NCBI RefSeq assembly: GCF_003935375.1
Contig: NZ_RHQM01000006.1
Coordinates: 62,001-126,000 of the forward strand
DNA length: 64,000 bases
Source of the DNA: Stutzerimonas xanthomarina
Lineage (GTDB): Bacteria; Pseudomonadota; Gammaproteobacteria; Pseudomonadales; Pseudomonadaceae
Direction: 5' to 3'
Shown in pieces: positions 49,956 to 59,163 of the stretch. The position numbers and the translations under genes were made by a program. Numbering within the stretch: position 1 is the stretch's first letter; every line of letters starts with the position of its first letter. A model generated the notes under the pieces. It did not search any database and was not told the DNA's origin. It worked only from the letters and a program-made list of their open reading frames with translations.

Positions 49956-50216
49956 TCAGCTCTTCTCGAGCGCCCACAAGTCGCTTTCGATGCTCTCGAA
50001 CCGTTCCTTCAGGTGGCTCTGCACGTCGAAGATCGCCTTGTTGTAATACAGCGGCGCGATTTCCCGGGCGAACAGATCGAGCACTTCCTGCGCCTCGAAC
50101 GAGCCCAGCTCGAGTTCGAAGCGGTCTTGCAGAAAGCGCTTGATGACCTGTTGCGCCGCCTGCTCCTGAGCGGCATCCAGCGTCAAAACCGGCGGCTTGA
50201 GCTTGGCCCAGCTCAT
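49956..50216 (-). CDS. DUF2164 protein within the his operon
   Basis: The 86-residue soluble protein (MSWAKLKPPVLTLDAAQEQ) has the DUF2164 pattern IKRFLQDRFELELGSFEAQEVLDLF and APLYYNKAIFDVQ. Its ATG directly abuts the hisH stop (TAAATG), so it is translated from the his mRNA. No function is known. Confidence 0.85.
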   Translation of the reverse strand: MSWAKLKPPVLTLDAAQEQAAQQVIKRFLQDRFELELGSFEAQEVLDLFAREIAPLYYNKAIFDVQSHLKERFESIESDLWALEKS

Positions 50217-50855
50217 TTACCAGCGACCATCCCAGGCGGCGAAGTTCTGCAGGAGCTGCAGGCCGTGGGTGTGGCTCTTCTCCGGATGGAACTGCACGGC
50301 GAAGCGCGAGCCATCGGCCAGCGCGGCGGCGAAGTCGTTGCCGTAATGGCCGCGACCGACCACCTGGCGCGGATTGCCGGCCTCGATGTAGTAGCTGTGC
50401 ACGAAATAGAAGCGCCCATTGTCCGGAATCGCGTGCCAGAGCGGGTGGTCGACCACCTGCTTGACCTCGTTCCAGCCCATGTGCGGCACCTTCAGGTGCT
50501 CGCCGTCCTCGTGCAGGTCCTTGCCGAAGAAGCGCACCTGACCGGGGAACAGGCCGATGCAATCGACGCCGTCGTTTTCTTCGCTGCGCTCCATCAGCGC
50601 CTGCATGCCGACGCAGATGCCGAGAAAGGGGCGATCCTGGCTGACTTCACGAACCAGTTCGTCGAAGCCCAGCCGGCGGATCTCGGCCATGCAGTCGCGA
50701 ATCGCGCCGACGCCGGGAAACACCACGCGGTCGGCCTCACGGATGACCTGCGCATCGCTGGTGATCAGCACGCGGCCAGCGCCGACGTGTTCCAGCGCCT
50801 TGGCCACCGAGTGCAGGTTGCCCATGCCGTAGTCGATGACGGCAACGGTCTGCAT
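50217..50855 (-). CDS. hisH: Imidazole glycerol phosphate synthase glutaminase subunit
   Basis: The 212-residue class I amidotransferase starts [21 protein letters not shown]. The catalytic Cys is in [11 protein letters not shown], with His and Glu in [12 protein letters not shown]. It supplies ammonia to HisF. Its ATG overlaps the hisB stop as TAATG, fixing the start. Confidence 0.97.
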   Translation of the reverse strand: MQTVAVIDYGMGNLHSVAKALEHVGAGRVLITSDAQVIREADRVVFPGVGAIRDCMAEIRRLGFDELVREVSQDRPFLGICVGMQALMERSEENDGVDCIGLFPGQVRFFGKDLHEDGEHLKVPHMGWNEVKQVVDHPLWHAIPDNGRFYFVHSYYIEAGNPRQVVGRGHYGNDFAAALADGSRFAVQFHPEKSHTHGLQLLQNFAAWDGRW

Positions 50856-51448
50856 TACAGGCACCCTTTGGTGGACGGCATCTGCCCGGCCATGCGCGGA
50901 TCGAGTTCGACGGCCATGCGCAGTGCGCGGCCGAAGGCCTTGAACACGGTCTCGATCTGGTGGTGGGTATTGATGCCGCGCAGGTTGTCGATGTGCAGGG
51001 TCACCAAGGCGTGATTGACGAAGCCCTGGAAGAATTCCTGGAACAGGTCGACGTCGAACTTGCCGACCACCGCGCGGGTGTAGGGCACATTCATGGTCAG
51101 CCCCGGGCGCCCGGAGAAGTCGATCACCACGCGCGACAGCGCCTCGTCCAGCGGTACGTAGGAATGCCCGTAGCGGGTCATGCCCTTCTTGTCGCCGATG
51201 GCCTTGGTAAAGGCCTGGCCGAGGGTGATGCCGACGTCCTCGACGGTGTGGTGGTCATCGATGTGCAGGTCGCCGTTGCACTCGATATCCAAGTCGATCA
51301 GCCCGTGACGGGCGATCTGGTCGAGCATGTGCTCCAGGAAGGGCACGCCGATGGCGAAGCGCGCCTTGCCGGTGCCATCCAGATTGATGGTGACCTTGAC
51401 CTGGGTTTCCAGGGTGTTGCGCTCTACGTAAGCCGTACGTTCGGACAT
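50855..51448 (-). CDS. hisB: Imidazoleglycerol-phosphate dehydratase
   Basis: The 197-residue Mn enzyme has duplicated HHxxE motifs: DDHHTVED and later [18 protein letters not shown], plus [16 protein letters not shown]. It is monofunctional (no phosphatase domain), as usual in pseudomonads. The ATG at 51448 follows GGAG. It heads hisB-hisH-DUF2164-hisA-hisF. Confidence 0.97.
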   Translation of the reverse strand: MSERTAYVERNTLETQVKVTINLDGTGKARFAIGVPFLEHMLDQIARHGLIDLDIECNGDLHIDDHHTVEDVGITLGQAFTKAIGDKKGMTRYGHSYVPLDEALSRVVIDFSGRPGLTMNVPYTRAVVGKFDVDLFQEFFQGFVNHALVTLHIDNLRGINTHHQIETVFKAFGRALRMAVELDPRMAGQMPSTKGCL

Positions 51449-51483
51449 CAACAGCTCCGCTGATCGTGGGCGAAAAGGGGCAC

Positions 51484-51489
51484 ATTATA
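51484..51489 (-). promoter_or_regulatory. -10 box of the hisB operon
   Basis: A perfect TATAAT on the minus strand, 35 bp upstream of the hisB ATG. The matching -35 is weak, so only the -10 is marked. Confidence 0.5.
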
Positions 51490-51578
51490 GGCGCAAACGC
51501 CGCAGCACGGATACGCGCCGGGCTTACTGGACTGCATCTTGCAGGAACCTGCGTGTCAACCTGCGGAGGTGCCGCCCC

Positions 51579-52889
51579 ATGCACGGACGGAAAATGCCTG
51601 CGACCCTGCGCTTCATGCTGGCGTCCCGGCGCAGCGAACTGCTCGGCCTGGAGGATCTGGCGCGCACCTGCGAACTGGTCACCCGCATCAGCCAACTGGT
51701 ACACGCGCTGCAGAAGGAGCGCGGCTACTCGAACATCTACCTCAGCGGCAACGCCGCCCATCAGCGCCAGCAGCTGGACGTGCTCAGTCTGGAAGCCGAG
51801 GCGCTGGAGCGCGAGGTGCGCCTGGATCTGGATCGCATCGACCTGGACGCCGTCAGCAGTGCGGACAAGACCCGGCTGTTTACCCGCATCGCCTATGCCT
51901 TGCACAGCCTCGACGAGCTGCCGGCTCTGCGCCGGCGCATCCGCGAGCACGCCATCAGCATGCAGGACGCCACGGCAACACTGGTGCGGCTGATCGGCGG
52001 GCTGCTGGCAGTGGTGTTTGAGGCGGCCGACACCGCCGCCGACCCGGACATCACCCGCTGCCTGGTGGCGCTATTCAATTTCATGCAGGGCAAGGAACTG
52101 GCCGGCCAGGAGCGTGCGCTCGGGGTGGTCGGCTTCGCCAGCGGCTATTTCCGCGCGGACATGCTGGAGCGCCTGGAGCACCTGCTCGAAGGCCAGGAGC
52201 GCTGCTTCGCCACCTTCAGCCGCTTCGCCAGCCCGGCAGCGCAGGCGCTATGGCAAGCGCTGTGCGCCAGCGAGACGAACATCAAAGCCTGCCGCCTGCG
52301 TGACATCGCCCGCCGTACCAGCCCTGGCGCGGCGGTCGAACCGCAGCTGTGCGAGCTCTGGTTCGAGCTGCACACGCACCGCATCGACGCGATGAAGCAG
52401 GTCGAAACGCGCCTGGAGCAGGATCTGTTGCAACAGTGCCGGTACAGCATCGAGCGTATCCGCAAGGACCTGCAGAGCCATCGCAAGCTGCTCGACGGCA
52501 TCGCCGACATGCACGCCGCCGCCGAGCAGGCCAAGCTGTTCAGTGTGCAGGCCAGCGATCTCGACGCGCCACCGCCGGACGGCATGACCGCGATGGTGGC
52601 GCGCTCGACCCTGGAACTCTTGCTAACCCAGAGCGTGCGCCTGCAGGGTCTCAATGAAGAATTGCGCGAGGCGCGTCAGGCGCTGGACGAGCGCAAACAG
52701 GTGGAGCGGGCCAAGCAGCAGCTGATGCGCCAGCAGGGCTTCTCCGAAGGCGAGGCCTACGGCTGGCTGCGTCAGGCGGCAATGAATCAGGGCCTGCGCC
52801 TGGAGGAGGTCGCCCAGCGCCTGCTGGCACTGGCACAGCCCGCCGAGCGCGCCCCGGCCCGCACCCTGGGCCAGCGCTCCAGGCACTGA
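51579..52889 (+). CDS. nasR: NasR-like nitrate-sensing antiterminator (NIT + ANTAR)
   Basis: The 436-residue protein has an N-terminal helical NIT domain (about 40-290, with LVHALQKERGYSNIYLSG, the start of the nitrate and nitrite sensing fold) and a C-terminal ANTAR domain (about 365-425, VERAKQQLMRQQGFSEGEAYGWLRQAAM). In Klebsiella NasR, nitrate binding to NIT frees ANTAR to bind hairpins in the nas leader RNA and prevent termination. It lies directly upstream of the nitrate transporter genes, whose leader has such elements. GGAGGT precedes the ATG. Confidence 0.92.
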   Translation: MHGRKMPATLRFMLASRRSELLGLEDLARTCELVTRISQLVHALQKERGYSNIYLSGNAAHQRQQLDVLSLEAEALEREVRLDLDRIDLDAVSSADKTRLFTRIAYALHSLDELPALRRRIREHAISMQDATATLVRLIGGLLAVVFEAADTAADPDITRCLVALFNFMQGKELAGQERALGVVGFASGYFRADMLERLEHLLEGQERCFATFSRFASPAAQALWQALCASETNIKACRLRDIARRTSPGAAVEPQLCELWFELHTHRIDAMKQVETRLEQDLLQQCRYSIERIRKDLQSHRKLLDGIADMHAAAEQAKLFSVQASDLDAPPPDGMTAMVARSTLELLLTQSVRLQGLNEELREARQALDERKQVERAKQQLMRQQGFSEGEAYGWLRQAAMNQGLRLEEVAQRLLALAQPAERAPARTLGQRSRH

Positions 52890-53106
52890 AAACAGGCACG
52901 CCGCACCATCTGCACAGCATGCCTGCCCCGCGGATGTGCATGCGCCGCCAGTCCCGCAGGATCGCCAAGCGCAATTCATCTTGATCAAGCCAATCACGGA
53001 ACTGGTCGCGCTCTGTTTGCGCCCCTCCGCAAGTGCTTGATTCGATGGAAACCTCCCGGCGATTCGATGCCGCGGCAGCACCCGTTCCGCGCCGCCTGAG
53101 CAGTTC

Positions 53107-53122
53107 TGGCACAGCTTTCGCA
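53107..53122 (+). promoter_or_regulatory. Sigma-54 promoter of nrtABD
   Basis: TGGCACAGCTTTCGCA has GG and GC exactly 10 bp apart and differs from the TGGCAC-N5-TTGCA consensus only in the -12 block. Predicted start is about 53133, exactly where the leader hairpins begin. NtrC sites upstream could not be fixed. Confidence 0.65.
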
Positions 53123-53132
53123 AAGCTCAGGC

Positions 53133-53180
53133 AAGGCCGGATCCTTCGGCTTTCACAACTCCTCATCAGGACAACGGTGT
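53133..53180 (+). promoter_or_regulatory. Candidate ANTAR-responsive leader hairpins P1 and P2
   Basis: P1: AAGGCCG (53133-53139) pairs with CGGCTTT (53147-53153), loop of 7 nt. P2: GGAC (53167-53170) pairs with GTCC (53177-53180), and the hexaloop AACGGT has A at position 1 and G at position 4, as required for ANTAR binding. The P1 loop does not meet that rule. The 3' arm of P2 overlaps the 5' arm of the terminator, so they exclude each other. Confidence 0.6.
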
Positions 53181-53225
53181 CCACGCTCTCCGGCTCCAGC
53201 CGGGCGGTGTGGCGCCGTTTTTTTT
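53179..53225 (+). terminator. Leader terminator before nrtA
   Basis: CCAC (53179-53182) and CCGGCT (53188-53193) pair with GCCGG (53197-53201) and GTGG (53207-53210), followed by CGCCG and ten U. It ends about 20 bp before the nrtA ATG, so it is an attenuator rather than the end of the upstream gene. Confidence 0.85.
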
Positions 53226-53246
53226 CGCCCAAAGGAAAACCCGACC

Positions 53247-54578
53247 ATGACCGAAAAGCCGAACAACGACCAGCCCAGCAGCGTAACGCTGGCCTCGCGC
53301 CGCAGCTTTCTCAAGCACTCGATCATTGCCGCCAGCGGCGTCGCCCTGTTCGGCGGCATGTCCCTGGGCATGCGTTCGGCCGCCTGGGCTGCAGGTGGTG
53401 ATGTGGAGACCAGCAAGGCCACGCTCGGCTTTATCGCCCTGACCGACGCCGCGCCGCTGTTCGTCGCCGCCGAGAAGGGCTTCTTCGCCAAATACGGGAT
53501 GACCGAGGTCGAGGTACTCAAGCAGTCCTCCTGGGGCACCACCCGCGACAACCTGGTGCTCGGCTCGGCGAAGAACGGTATCGACGGCGCGCACATCCTC
53601 ACGCCGATGCCCTACCTGATCAGCGCCGGCATCGTCACGCCGAACAACCAGCCGGTGGCCATGTCGATCCTCGCGCGGCTGAACCTGTCCGGTCAGTGCA
53701 TTTCGGTCGGCGAGGAATATCGCGACCTGAAGATCGGCCTCGACAGCACCCCGTTCAAGGCCGCACTGGAAGCGAAGAAGGCCAGCGGCAAGAAAGTCAG
53801 CGCAGCGATGACCTTCCCCGGCGGCACCCATGACCTGTGGATGCGCTACTGGCTGGCGGCAGGTGGCATCGACCCGAATGCCGACATCAACACCATCGTC
53901 GTGCCGCCGGCGCAGATGGTCGCCAACATGAAGGTCGGCAGCATGGACACCTTCTGCGTATGCGAGCCGTGGAACGCCCAGCTGATCAACCAGAAGATCG
54001 GCTACACCGCCAACACCACCGGCGAGCTGTGGCACAACCACCCGGAGAAGGCCTTCGCCCTGCGCAGCGACTACGTGGCCGCCAACCCCAACGCGGCCAA
54101 GGCGCTGACCATGGCGATCATGGAAGCCCAGCAGTTCTGCGAGAAACCGGAGAACAAGGAAGAAGTGGCGAAGATCTGCTCGCAGCGCAAGTGGATCGGC
54201 GCGCCCTACAAGGACATCGTCGACCGCATGAAGGGCAACTTCGCCTACGGCACCGGCAAGGTGATCGAGAACCATCCCGAGCAGATGCGCTACTGGGACG
54301 ACCACGCCTCCTACCCGTTCCAGAGCCACGACCTCTGGTTCCTGACCGAGAACAAGCGCTGGGGCTACCTGCCGGCCGACTTCGACAGCCAGGCGCTGAT
54401 CGCCAAGGTCAACCGCGAAGACATCTGGCGCGCCGCCGCCGGCGAGCTGAACCTGCCCGCCGAACTGATCCCGACCTCCACCTCCCGCGGCGTGGAGAAG
54501 TTCTTCGACGGCAAGGTATTCGACCCCGAGAACCCGCAAGCCTACCTGGACAGCCTGACCATCAAGGCCATGGCCTGA
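53247..54578 (+). CDS. nrtA: Nitrate ABC transporter substrate-binding protein
   Basis: The 443-residue protein has a Tat signal (ASRRSFLKHSIIAASGVALFG), unlike the lipoprotein NrtA of cyanobacteria but common in proteobacteria. The NrtA/CmpA-type binding domain starts KATLGFIALTDAAPLFVAAE. MTFPGGTHDLWMRYWL and EPWNAQLINQKIG are typical. It is the first gene of a three-gene operon under the leader described here. Nitrate is the likely substrate by context. Confidence 0.93.
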   Translation: MTEKPNNDQPSSVTLASRRSFLKHSIIAASGVALFGGMSLGMRSAAWAAGGDVETSKATLGFIALTDAAPLFVAAEKGFFAKYGMTEVEVLKQSSWGTTRDNLVLGSAKNGIDGAHILTPMPYLISAGIVTPNNQPVAMSILARLNLSGQCISVGEEYRDLKIGLDSTPFKAALEAKKASGKKVSAAMTFPGGTHDLWMRYWLAAGGIDPNADINTIVVPPAQMVANMKVGSMDTFCVCEPWNAQLINQKIGYTANTTGELWHNHPEKAFALRSDYVAANPNAAKALTMAIMEAQQFCEKPENKEEVAKICSQRKWIGAPYKDIVDRMKGNFAYGTGKVIENHPEQMRYWDDHASYPFQSHDLWFLTENKRWGYLPADFDSQALIAKVNREDIWRAAAGELNLPAELIPTSTSRGVEKFFDGKVFDPENPQAYLDSLTIKAMA

Positions 54579-54604
54579 TAACCGCAACCCGCGAGGAAAA
54601 GCCC

Positions 54605-55474
54605 ATGAATGCCAACGTCAAACTGCAGCCCGCCACCGCCGAGCCGGTATCGATCGTCCGCCCTTCCCGGCTCGCCGCACTGGCTCGGCGCAGCGGCCGC
54701 TATGCGGTGCAGCAGCTGGTGCCACCCCTGGTGATTTTGCTGGTACTCGGCTTGATCTGGGAGATGCTCTGCTCCGGCGCAGACGCCGCGCTGCCGCCGC
54801 CCTCGCAGGTGGTCGCGGAAACCTGGGAGCTGATCATCGATCCGTTCTACGACAACGGCGGTAATGACGTGGGCCTGGCCTGGCAACTACTGGCGAGCCT
54901 GCAGCGGGTTGCGGTGGGCTATATGCTGGCGGTGGTCGCCGGCGTCGGCCTCGGCGTGCTGATTGGCCAGTCGGACTGGGCCATGCGCGGTCTCGATCCG
55001 ATCTTCCAGGTGCTACGCACCGTGCCGCCACTGGCCTGGCTGCCGCTGTCGCTGGCGGGTTTCCAGGACAGCCACCCCTCGGCGCTGTTCGTCATCTTCA
55101 TCACCGCGATCTGGCCGATCATCATCAATACCGCGGTAGGCATCCGCAACATCCCACAGGACTACCGCAACGTCGCCCAAGTGCTGCAGCTCAACGGTTT
55201 CGAGTACTTCAAGACCATCATGCTGCCGGCCGCCGCGCCTTACATCTTCACCGGCCTGCGTATCGGCGTCGGCCTGTCGTGGCTGGCGATCATCGCCGCG
55301 GAGATGCTCATCGGCGGCGTCGGCATCGGCTTCTTCATCTGGGATGCGTGGAACGCCTCGCGCATCAGCGACATCATCCTCGCGCTCGTCTACATCGGCG
55401 TGGTCGGCTTCGTGCTCGATCGCCTGGTGGCCTTCGTCGGCCAGCGCATCACCCGCGGCATTCCGGCCAACTGA
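54605..55474 (+). CDS. nrtB: Nitrate ABC transporter permease
   Basis: The 289-residue inner-membrane protein has about six TM segments (first near 38-58) and a BPD_transp_1 domain with EAA-type loop QVLQLNGFEYFKTIMLPAAAP near 200. GAGGAAAAGCCC precedes the ATG, 26 bp after nrtA. Confidence 0.94.
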   Translation: MNANVKLQPATAEPVSIVRPSRLAALARRSGRYAVQQLVPPLVILLVLGLIWEMLCSGADAALPPPSQVVAETWELIIDPFYDNGGNDVGLAWQLLASLQRVAVGYMLAVVAGVGLGVLIGQSDWAMRGLDPIFQVLRTVPPLAWLPLSLAGFQDSHPSALFVIFITAIWPIIINTAVGIRNIPQDYRNVAQVLQLNGFEYFKTIMLPAAAPYIFTGLRIGVGLSWLAIIAAEMLIGGVGIGFFIWDAWNASRISDIILALVYIGVVGFVLDRLVAFVGQRITRGIPAN

Positions 55475-55485
55475 GGAGCAACGCC

Positions 55486-56268
55486 ATGAGCTATCTCTCC
55501 ATCGAACACCTGGACAAGAGTTTCGTGCGCGGCAACCTTGCCTCGCAGGTGCTCAAGGACATCAACCTGAACATCGCCAAGGGCGAGTTCATCTCCATCA
55601 TCGGCCACTCCGGCTGCGGCAAGTCGACGGTGCTGAACATCGTCGCCGGCCTGCTCGACCCCAGCCTCGGCGGCGTGATCCTCGACGGCAAGGAAGTCCG
55701 CGGGCCGGGCCCGGATCGCAGCATGGTGTTCCAGAACCACTCGCTGCTGCCCTGGCTGACCGTCTACGAAAACGTCGAGGTGGCGGTGAACAAGCTGTTC
55801 AAGCGCAGTATGAACAAGCGCGAACGGCGCGAGTGGATCGAGCACAACCTAGCGCTGGTAAACATGAGCCACGCGCTGAACAAGTATCCGCAGGAAATTT
55901 CCGGCGGCATGAAGCAGCGCGTCGGCATCGCCCGTGCACTGGCGATGAAGCCCAAGGTGTTGCTGCTCGACGAGCCCTTCGGCGCACTCGATGCACTGAC
56001 CCGCGCGCACCTGCAGGACGAGGTGATGAAGATCCAGAAGGACCTGGGCAACACCATGATGATGATCACCCATGATGTCGACGAAGCCGTGCTGCTCTCC
56101 GACCGCATCGTGATGATGACCAACGGCCCCTCGGCGACCATCGGCGAAATCCTCGAGGTGAAACTGCCGCGCCCACGCGACCGCATCGCCCTGGCCGACG
56201 ACCCGGAGTACAACCACTATCGCCGTGCGGTGCTGAGCTTTCTTCACGAGCGCCATCGCCTGCACTGA
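55486..56268 (+). CDS. nrtD: Nitrate ABC transporter ATP-binding protein
   Basis: The 260-residue ATPase has Walker A GHSGCGKST, signature ISGGMKQRVGIARAL, Walker B VLLLDEPFGALD and switch His in MMITHDVDEA. Single-domain length is as for NrtD, not the NrtC fusion. GAGGAG precedes the ATG. No assimilatory nitrate or nitrite reductase genes follow in the window. Confidence 0.94.
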   Translation: MSYLSIEHLDKSFVRGNLASQVLKDINLNIAKGEFISIIGHSGCGKSTVLNIVAGLLDPSLGGVILDGKEVRGPGPDRSMVFQNHSLLPWLTVYENVEVAVNKLFKRSMNKRERREWIEHNLALVNMSHALNKYPQEISGGMKQRVGIARALAMKPKVLLLDEPFGALDALTRAHLQDEVMKIQKDLGNTMMMITHDVDEAVLLSDRIVMMTNGPSATIGEILEVKLPRPRDRIALADDPEYNHYRRAVLSFLHERHRLH

Positions 56269-56357
56269 GCGAACGCGCCAACCGCCGCCGTCTCGTGCGC
56301 TGGCGGCGGTTCGGCGTATCCTTGCCGGCACTTCTGCTCAGCCGTCGCAAGGTCGCC

Positions 56358-56756
56358 ATGCCCGTCTACGTCGAATCCGTCACCCAGCCCAGCCCGCAGG
56401 ATTTAACCGATCTGGCGAAAATCTACGCCGACGCCCCCGAATGGCTGCTGACGCCCTATGCCAGCGCCGAAGCGCTGATCGATGCGGCGCTGGCCGATGG
56501 CAGCCTGATCGCAGGCCGCTTCAATGACCGTCTGCTCGGCGCCGCCCTGCTGCGGCGCGGCGACGAAGCCTGGCGCCTGTCGCACCTGTGCGTACGCAAG
56601 GTCACCCGCAAGCGCGGCGTCGGCCGCCGGCTGCTGGAAGAAACCCAGCGCCTGGCCAGTGAAGCCGGCAAGCCGTTGCGCCTTGCCGCACCCGCCGGTC
56701 ATCTGGAAGCCAGCGCCCTGGCCGCGCGAACGCATCTGCCGCTGGATTCGCTCTAA
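56358..56756 (+). CDS. panM: PanM/PanZ-like GNAT acetyltransferase-fold protein
   Basis: The 132-residue protein has a single GNAT fold with the acetyl-CoA loop VRKVTRKRGVGRRLLEE; RFNDRLLGAALL and this loop resemble E. coli PanZ, which senses acetyl-CoA and triggers PanD maturation. The start at 56358 is chosen by homology. A general N-acetyltransferase cannot be excluded. Confidence 0.75.
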   Translation: MPVYVESVTQPSPQDLTDLAKIYADAPEWLLTPYASAEALIDAALADGSLIAGRFNDRLLGAALLRRGDEAWRLSHLCVRKVTRKRGVGRRLLEETQRLASEAGKPLRLAAPAGHLEASALAARTHLPLDSL

Positions 56757-56940
56757 GTCGCCCACGCGATATCCGCTGCGCCCTGCCTGATCCGCCGACG
56801 GGGCGCGCTTGCCGCCCGCCGCGGCCAGCTGCGGAACCCGCACCCGCAACGGCACTCCAACGCCGACCGTGTTCCCGACAAGTGCAGGCACGGGGCTATA
56901 CTCGGCACTTTTCAGATCGTTCATCTACAAGGACTCGTCC

Positions 56941-59163
56941 ATGAAATCGCTCGGCAAAATCCTGGGGCTGGTCTTTCTCGGGCTGTTGCTGATCGTCGTG
57001 GCGGCGGGCTTCGCCCTGACCCACCTATTCGATCCCAACGACTACAAGGACGAGATCCGCGACCTGGCACGCAGCAAGGCCGGCCTCGAACTGGACATCA
57101 AAGGTGACATCGGCTGGAGCCTGTTCCCCTGGCTCGGCCTGGAGCTGCACGAGACCACCCTGGCCAGCGCACAGACACCCGAGCAGCCGTTCGCCGACCT
57201 GCGCATGCTCGGCCTGTCGGTGCGGGTAATGCCGCTGCTGAGCCGCGAAGTGCAGATGAGCGACATCACCGTCAACGGCCTCAACCTGACCCTGAGCCGT
57301 GACGAACAGGGCCGTGGCAACTGGGAGGGCGTTGGCCAGCCGGCCAGGCAGGCCGAACAACCCGCGCCAGCCGCCGAGGCCAGCGAACCACCGGCCGAAC
57401 CGGATGCAGCCCCCGCTTCGCGCAGCAAGCCACTGACCCTGGACATCGACAGCCTGACCGTCAGCGATGCCCGCGTTACCTACAGCGACGCCAAGACCGG
57501 CCAGCAGTACAGCGCCGAAAGCATCGAGCTCACGACCGGCGCGATTCGCGAAGGCAGCCCGATCCCTCTCAAGCTCAACGCCTTCTTCGGCAGCAACAAG
57601 CCGGTGATGCGAGCGCGCACTGAATTGCAGGGCGCGCTGCGTTTCGACAACCAGCTCAAGCGCTACCAGTTCGAGGACATGCGCCTGTCCGGCGAGGCTT
57701 CCGGCGAGCCGCTGCAAGGGCAGACATTGACCTTCAGCGCCCAGGGCCAGCTGCTGGTCGATCTCGCCGCGCAGATCGCCGAATGGAACAGCCTCAAGTT
57801 CACCGCCAACCAGTTGCGCGGGCTGGGCGAGCTGAAGGCACGCGATCTGGACAAGGAACCGAAGATCAGCGGCGCCCTGACCGTCGCGCAGTTCAACCTG
57901 CGTGAATTCCTTCAGGGCACCGGCCAGCAGCTGCCGGCCATGGCTGACGCTGCCGCACTGAGCAAGGCCGAACTGGTCAGTCGCCTGAGCGGTACGCCGA
58001 ACAGCCTGGCGCTGGAAGAACTGACCCTGAAGCTCGACGACAGCACCTTCACCGGCCGCCTCGCCGTCAGTGACTTCGCCCGCCAGGCGCTGCGTGTCGA
58101 CCTCAAGGGCGACCGCTTCAATCTGGATCGCTACCTGCCGCCGCCGAGCAAGGAGCAGGCGGCCGAGGCAGCGCGCAAGAGCGAGGTCAAGAGCACCCAG
58201 GCCAGCGCAATCGGCAGCGGCACCACACCACTGCCGAACGCTCCGACCCAGCAGGCCTGGAGCGAAGCTTCGGTGTTGCCGGTGGATCAGCTGCGCAAGC
58301 TCGACACCGAGGTCAACCTGGCCATCGGCAGCCTGACCGCAATGAAGATCCCGCTGGACGGCTTCAACCTCAAGGCTCGTACCCGCAACGGCCTGCTGAC
58401 CCTGCAGGAAGTGCGCGGCGGGCTGTATGGCGGACGCCTGGATGGCTCGGCCAGCCTCGACGTACGCCCGGCACTGCCATTGCTGACCGTGCAGAACCGT
58501 TTCAATGGCGTACCGGTCGAGCGCCTGCTGGAAAGCCAGGGCGAGGACGTGGTGGTCAAGGGGCTGCTCAACCTGGATGCCGACCTGCGCACCCAGGGCA
58601 ACAGCGAGAAGGCCTGGATCGACAACCTCAACGGCAAGGTCGGCTTCATCATCGACAACGGCGTGCTGGTGGATGCCAACCTCGAGCAGCAGCTGTGCCG
58701 CGCCATCGCCACGCTCAATCGCAAGCCGCTCGCCAGCGACCCACGCAGCAAGGACACGCCGTTCCGCGAACTCAAAGGCAACCTGACGCTGCGCAACGGC
58801 GTGGCCAGCAACCCCGACCTCAAGGCCAGCATTCCGGGCCTGACCGTCAACGGTAACGGCGATGTCGATCTGCGCGTGCTGGGCATGGACTACCGCGTCG
58901 GCATCGTCATCGAAGGCGACAAGGGCGCCATGCCGGACCCGGCCTGCCAGGTCAACGAGCGCTACGTCGGCATCGAATGGCCGCTGCGCTGCCGCGGCCC
59001 GCTGGAGCTGGGCGCCAAGGCCTGCCGCTTCGACAACGACGCCCTGGGCAAGGTCGCAGCGCGGCTGGCCGGCGAGAAGCTCAACGAAAAGATCGAAGAG
59101 AAGCTCGGCGACAAGGTCAGCCCCGAGCTCAAGGACGCGCTCAAAGGCCTGTTCAAACGATGA
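56941..59163 (+). CDS. AsmA-family protein
   Basis: The 740-residue protein has an N-terminal TM anchor (about 7-30) and a very long beta-rich periplasmic region with AsmA N-terminal block (FDPNDYKDEIRDLARSKAGLELDIKG) and C-terminal AsmA domain (about 520-690). An Ala/Pro/Glu linker lies near 140-160. AsmA-like proteins are thought to bridge phospholipid transfer between membranes. AAGGA precedes the ATG. It overlaps mutY by ATGA. Confidence 0.92.
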   Translation: MKSLGKILGLVFLGLLLIVVAAGFALTHLFDPNDYKDEIRDLARSKAGLELDIKGDIGWSLFPWLGLELHETTLASAQTPEQPFADLRMLGLSVRVMPLLSREVQMSDITVNGLNLTLSRDEQGRGNWEGVGQPARQAEQPAPAAEASEPPAEPDAAPASRSKPLTLDIDSLTVSDARVTYSDAKTGQQYSAESIELTTGAIREGSPIPLKLNAFFGSNKPVMRARTELQGALRFDNQLKRYQFEDMRLSGEASGEPLQGQTLTFSAQGQLLVDLAAQIAEWNSLKFTANQLRGLGELKARDLDKEPKISGALTVAQFNLREFLQGTGQQLPAMADAAALSKAELVSRLSGTPNSLALEELTLKLDDSTFTGRLAVSDFARQALRVDLKGDRFNLDRYLPPPSKEQAAEAARKSEVKSTQASAIGSGTTPLPNAPTQQAWSEASVLPVDQLRKLDTEVNLAIGSLTAMKIPLDGFNLKARTRNGLLTLQEVRGGLYGGRLDGSASLDVRPALPLLTVQNRFNGVPVERLLESQGEDVVVKGLLNLDADLRTQGNSEKAWIDNLNGKVGFIIDNGVLVDANLEQQLCRAIATLNRKPLASDPRSKDTPFRELKGNLTLRNGVASNPDLKASIPGLTVNGNGDVDLRVLGMDYRVGIVIEGDKGAMPDPACQVNERYVGIEWPLRCRGPLELGAKACRFDNDALGKVAARLAGEKLNEKIEEKLGDKVSPELKDALKGLFKR

